From: DASRQK01 sp964436635
GTDB lineage: Bacteria > Bacteroidota > Bacteroidia > Sphingobacteriales > Sphingobacteriaceae
Direction of reading: 5' to 3'
DNA length: 64,000 nucleotides
NCBI GenBank assembly: GCA_964436635.1
Contig: CAYTDM010000001.1
Location: 1 to 64,000 of the forward strand
Position numbers and translations under genes: made by a program. This document shows, in pieces, positions 60,680 through 64,000 of this stretch. How positions within the stretch are numbered: position 1 is the stretch's first letter; each line of letters begins with the position of its first letter. Under the pieces are notes generated by a model. That model was not told the DNA's origin and ran no database searches. It saw only the letters and a program-made list of their open reading frames with translations.

Positions 60680-60861
60680 TTATTTTCTTAATAAAACGCT
60701 TCGTTCCTTTGGGTCATTCTTTAATATATAACGTGTTCCGTTAATAAAGATCGTCGGATCATAATTAACATGTTGCGCATAGCGAATCACTTTAGTAGTA
60801 ATCGTGTCCGGTGTGGCCTTTCAATTGTATTCAAGGATGGTAACTGGATTTCCTTCTGCAT
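60680..60861 (-). pseudogene. Frameshifted small ORF downstream of the MFS gene
   Basis: An ATG (60861) 8 bp after the MFS stop begins MQKEIQLPSLNTIE. The frame is then lost at a three-A run (minus strand, 60819-60821). In the next frame the text continues ATPDTITTKVIRY and ends VNYDPTIFINGTRYILK...LLRK at TAA 60680. With one extra A it would be a clean 60-codon gene (182 bp present, 183 needed). The PTIFINGTRY stretch resembles the cis-Pro end of DsbA/thioredoxin-fold proteins, so this may be a remnant of a larger one. A sequencing error is the alternative. Confidence 0.55.
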
Positions 60862-60869
60862 ATTATCTT

Positions 60870-62108
60870 TTACTCCTCTAAATAATCCAAATCCTTATCA
60901 AAGGTTTCCTTTAATTGCGTGAGCGCCCAGAAACCAATCGCACTTAAGAAGAATACCATGATATAGGCTGCTGTGATGATGCCGGTGTATGGAACCAATA
61001 ATTCAAATAAAATCGTAGATGGGATGAGTGCGCCGCGTACGAAATTAGGTGCTGAAGTGGTTACTGTAGCGCGGAGGTTGGTGCCAAATTGTTCCGATGC
61101 GATCGTCACAAAGGTGGCCCAGTACCCTACAGAGAAACCCATGAAAAACGCCAGCCATTTGAATTCGGCCGTGGTAATGCCTGTACGACTTAAATATAAA
61201 ACTGAACTGATGATGATTAAGATTTGGAATACAAAAACCGCTTTTTTCCTTGATTTCGTCCATTGAGCAAACAAACTGGCGATTAAATCACCGCCTGAAA
61301 TTCCAAGATAACAGAAAAGAACGCCTTGACCGGCACTTAATATCTCAGGGGCACCCAGCGCCTTGCCAAATTCTGGTGATTGGGCCACCAGTACACCGAC
61401 GACGAACCAAATGGGTAATCCGATGAGTAAGCAATATAGATAGCGTTTTAAACGATTTTTATTCGTGAATAACATGCTTAATTGGCCTTTTTTCACTTCT
61501 TTCTTAATTGCATTTTTTTCAAACAAACCGGATTCGTATATGCCCAGACGCATAAGGAGCAATACAAGCCCCATGCCTCCGCCTACAAAATAGGCATTGC
61601 GCCAAGCGAACCATTCGGATACAAAATAGGCTGCCACAGCTCCCATCACGCCCACCGTTGCAATGATCATGGTGCCATAACCACGCTGGTCTTTCCGCAT
61701 GGTTTCACTGACCAGGGTCACTCCTGCCCCTAATTCTCCAGCTAAACCGATACCTGCGATAAATCTGATAATGGCATATGTATGAATATCTTGTACAAAA
61801 CCGTTTGCGATATTTGCCATGGAATAAAGTAAGATGGAGCCGAACAGTACTTTAATGCGGCCAAATCGATCGCCGATGACGCCCCATAACAATCCACCGA
61901 TCAACAAGCCCCCCATTTGCATGTTCAATACATAGGCGCCATCTATGCGCATATCTTCTTCCGGAATGCCAATGTCTCTAAAACTTTGAATGCGGACAAT
62001 GGAAAAAATAATGAGGTCGTAAATGTCTACAAAATAGCCCAATGTAGCCACTAAAATAAGCAGCCAAACACGACGGTTTTGGGCGCGTTCGGGTTGAATA
62101 GCTTCCAT
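60870..62108 (-). CDS. MFS transporter
   Basis: A 412-residue protein with 12 predicted helices. The loop 2-3 signature GVIGDRFGRIKVL (about 80-92) and R-x-x-x-G-x-G (RFIAGIGLAGELGAG, about 114-128) are those of sugar-porter/metabolite:H+ symporter-like carriers. The N-terminus starts with Asp/Tyr-rich FVDIYDLIIFS. The substrate cannot be read from sequence; an organic acid or sugar is plausible. The small frameshifted ORF follows it by 8 bp. Confidence 0.85.
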   Translation of the reverse strand: MEAIQPERAQNRRVWLLILVATLGYFVDIYDLIIFSIVRIQSFRDIGIPEEDMRIDGAYVLNMQMGGLLIGGLLWGVIGDRFGRIKVLFGSILLYSMANIANGFVQDIHTYAIIRFIAGIGLAGELGAGVTLVSETMRKDQRGYGTMIIATVGVMGAVAAYFVSEWFAWRNAYFVGGGMGLVLLLMRLGIYESGLFEKNAIKKEVKKGQLSMLFTNKNRLKRYLYCLLIGLPIWFVVGVLVAQSPEFGKALGAPEILSAGQGVLFCYLGISGGDLIASLFAQWTKSRKKAVFVFQILIIISSVLYLSRTGITTAEFKWLAFFMGFSVGYWATFVTIASEQFGTNLRATVTTSAPNFVRGALIPSTILFELLVPYTGIITAAYIMVFFLSAIGFWALTQLKETFDKDLDYLEE

Positions 62109-62254
62109 GAATTTAGATTATTGGTTTCTAATGGAAGCGAATGTATAAAAACTTGTTTTATTGGAAGAAATTTTTGGAAAATATCTGACTGATAATCGTG
62201 TAAGGTTTCGTTTGCGCGATGGAATTTTATTTGAATGATGGTCCTTCTTTTGAC

Positions 62255-62896
62255 TTATAAGATTTCCTTATTACGAATAAAACTTGAAACTTCATCTGTA
62301 ATCCGAATCATGTCTTCTGGGGCATCGGTATTATTGATGATGACTTGGTCACAAGTCTCTTTAAAGGGCAGCAAATATTCGTTAAAAGCAGGTACGACGT
62401 GATTCACCCATTTGTAACGAACGTCTTCCTCAAAATACCCGCGCTCGATTAAGTCTCTTTTTAAACGTCTTTCTAATGCAATGTCTTCATCCGCATGCAG
62501 AAAGATGCGGTGATCCAATAGGGCATTTACTTCTTCATAATGGAAGATAAACAGGCCTTCAACGATGAGGATGGGTGCTGGTTTAATCTCTAAAATTCGT
62601 GGAGTGATGGCAGGATTATTAAACGTGTATTCCTCTTTTAAAACTGTTTTTCCATCGAATAACGATTTGATATCTTTATAGAAGCTTGCCCGATCAATCG
62701 CCGTAGGTAAATCAAAATTATATAATTTATTCTCTTCTTGAGTTTTTGTATTCGCAGGAATATAATAATCGTCTTGAGAGATCAAGGTGATTTCATGTTC
62801 AGCGAAATGATTTAAAAAACAATTAAGAAAGAACGTTTTGCCAGACCCACTACTTCCAGCTATTCCCATTACAAATGGCTTAGATTGCATATGCAT
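62255..62896 (-). CDS. udk: Uridine kinase-like P-loop kinase
   Basis: A 213-residue kinase: Walker A GIAGSSGSGKT (11-21), ISQDDYYIP with the catalytic Asp, YNFDLPTAID, and a lid with RRLKRDLIERG. The pattern fits uridine/cytidine kinase (pyrimidine salvage to UMP/CMP), although phosphoribulokinase-like relatives share it. ATG 62896 or 62890 may be used. It follows the LysM gene by 31 bp on the same strand. Confidence 0.82.
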   Translation of the reverse strand: MHMQSKPFVMGIAGSSGSGKTFFLNCFLNHFAEHEITLISQDDYYIPANTKTQEENKLYNFDLPTAIDRASFYKDIKSLFDGKTVLKEEYTFNNPAITPRILEIKPAPILIVEGLFIFHYEEVNALLDHRIFLHADEDIALERRLKRDLIERGYFEEDVRYKWVNHVVPAFNEYLLPFKETCDQVIINNTDAPEDMIRITDEVSSFIRNKEIL

Positions 62897-62927
62897 TGAC
62901 TATATTAAAATCTTGAGTAGGAACTCT

Positions 62928-63917
62928 TTATCTCGGTTCTTCTTCTACTGGAGCTCCATAAGTGATTTCGATCTGAAATCTTCGATCTAAAATTCCGATA
63001 ATTCCTGCAACAGATTTGGAAATAATCAGAATCGCACCTTGTGTTTCCGCAGTATCGATAAATTTTCCTACAACTTTTACAAAGGTAGAAAGATTTGTCA
63101 TAGGATTAGTAACTTTTACAATAGTTCCTACTGGAGCCGTTTTATGAAGCGCTAACATGGTACCTCCATCTTGACTCAGGTCGTCAATCCAAACGCCCAA
63201 TCCCTTTTCATTCATTTCCCGGATGCCGTAACGATTTTTTGGTAATTCAAATGTAGTGGACGTAGCGTTGATGCTGGTAGAATCGATCACTGCGGTGGCA
63301 GAAATTACTGGTTCCTCCACGATCGCTTGTTCAATATTTTCTGCGATTTCTTTTTTTGGAACCATCAGAATTTGCCCTTCTTTAATGGCATCGCTGCCTA
63401 ACCCATTGGCAAGTTTTATGCTATTTACAGGAATGTTAAAACGTTTAGAAACGGTATATAATGTTTCACCCTTACTCACTTTATATGAGGTGTATTCTCC
63501 TGGATTTAATTCCACATGTGGGACATCTGGCGTGTTTTGCTGCGCAACCGCTGCTTGGTTTGTAGTGGCTTGGTTCGTAGCTGGGATGTTCGATGCCGAA
63601 GTCATAGATGGAGTTGCGCGAGCTGCACTTCTGTTTGTTGGCACCCGAATGATCTCCCCTATTTTTAAAGCTTTATTATTGTTGAAATTAATAAGATCAT
63701 TCACAGCGATGCCATATTGGCGACTAATTCCGTAATAGGTTTCTTTCGGCTTTAAGCGGTGTAAAACAACTTCTTTTTCATTAACGATTTCTACTCCAAT
63801 GCTGTCCCTTAATGAAATGGGTACCAGATTAATTTTCGAATGACTTGCAAAAGAAAGATTTGTTAGGATAAAAAAGCAAACGGTAAAACTAACGGTATAA
63901 CTAAAAGCTACTTTCAT
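62928..63917 (-). CDS. Exported LysM protein with RlpA-like C-terminal domain
   Basis: A 329-residue protein with a signal peptide (TVCFFILTNLSFAS). Two LysM domains follow (about 53-95, ETYYGISRQYGIAVNDLINFNN; about 140-185, ETLYTVSKRFNIPVNSIKLANG), separated by an Ala/Thr/Gln-rich linker. A C-terminal region (about 235-325) with LALHKTAPVGTIVKVTNPMTN resembles the double-psi barrel of RlpA. It probably binds peptidoglycan in the periplasm. The frame opens at 63950, but ATG 63917 gives the signal peptide. Confidence 0.82.
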   Translation of the reverse strand: MKVAFSYTVSFTVCFFILTNLSFASHSKINLVPISLRDSIGVEIVNEKEVVLHRLKPKETYYGISRQYGIAVNDLINFNNNKALKIGEIIRVPTNRSAARATPSMTSASNIPATNQATTNQAAVAQQNTPDVPHVELNPGEYTSYKVSKGETLYTVSKRFNIPVNSIKLANGLGSDAIKEGQILMVPKKEIAENIEQAIVEEPVISATAVIDSTSINATSTTFELPKNRYGIREMNEKGLGVWIDDLSQDGGTMLALHKTAPVGTIVKVTNPMTNLSTFVKVVGKFIDTAETQGAILIISKSVAGIIGILDRRFQIEITYGAPVEEEPR

Positions 63918-64000
63918 GATCAGTACATGTTTCGGACCCCAATTGAACAAAGTGCAAGTATACTAATTACGTCAGACAAATCAGGTTTGTGACGGAATAT

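Noticed and set aside
1..64000. CRISPR array, phage, insertion sequence or integron
   Set aside because: No transposase, integrase, recombinase or spaced direct-repeat array was seen; the tandem repeats are contiguous and differ from gene to gene.

Overview
The window is a stretch of chromosome from a member of the Bacteroidota. The evidence is AT-rich DNA, many exact TAnnTTTG promoter elements (two with a well-spaced upstream TTTG), few Shine-Dalgarno sites, a type-3 prolyl-tRNA synthetase, and SusC/FadL-type outer-membrane proteins. The Lat, NadC, PyrF and RpsA proteins are of Bacteroidota type, and a YceH family member is present. I cannot name the genus. The DNA is housekeeping in character: no phage, insertion sequence, CRISPR array or integron was found. 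One 100-N run at 9936-10035 looks like a scaffolding artefact rather than a real gap.

Layout. 1-7.5 kb: end of prmA, a small XRE regulator, lysine 6-aminotransferase, an ACC-deaminase-like PLP enzyme, an RluD pseudouridine synthase overlapping a class IV aminotransferase, htpG and tRNA-His. 7.5-11.2 kb (minus): a Tyr-rich lipoprotein, a FadL-like porin and YqgE. 11.3-16.5 kb (plus): proS, a cystathionine synthase/lyase, a TIGR02757 protein, a TlpA-like thioredoxin and pyrF. 16.5-23.5 kb: a CNNM/CorC protein, lon, a TPR protein and gpmI. 23.5-29 kb (plus): nadC, plsY, an M48 lipoprotein, pdxH, a short Na/Pi cotransporter and a patatin. 29-34.3 kb: a TonB receptor, then the translation operon thrS-infC-rpmI-rplT. 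34.3-41 kb: DUF1080, YceH, UspA, ferredoxin facing a LuxC-type acyl-CoA reductase, ftsE, grpE-dnaJ. 41-44.6 kb (minus): two tandem M14 carboxypeptidase homologues. 44.8-53 kb: rpsA, a 5-oxoprolinase operon (pxpB-pxpC-pxpA plus an NRAMP-fold carrier and a beta-barrel), and pruA. 53-57.8 kb (minus): ettA, a FixL-like kinase, a receiver-CRP/FNR regulator and carbonic anhydrase. 58-64 kb: clpC, a frameshifted small ORF, an MFS carrier, uridine kinase and a LysM protein.

Most notable. (1) A kinase whose PAS domain carries the FixL heme-pocket residues sits 25 bp upstream of a response regulator fused to a CRP/FNR domain whose recognition helix reads E-T-I-S-R as in FNR. This looks like a condensed oxygen circuit of FixL, FixJ and FixK type. 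(2) The NRAMP-fold carrier in the pxp operon has lost both metal-binding motifs, which suggests an organic substrate. (3) One of the two M14 proteins has its zinc-binding H-x-x-E changed to E-x-x-H and lacks the other active-site residues. (4) At least seven genes have a 15-25 bp tandem duplication at or immediately after the stop codon, a recurring mutational signature. (5) The 100-N gap is flanked by an identical 55-bp sequence; merging the copies restores one clean reading frame, pointing to a k=55 assembly overlap.
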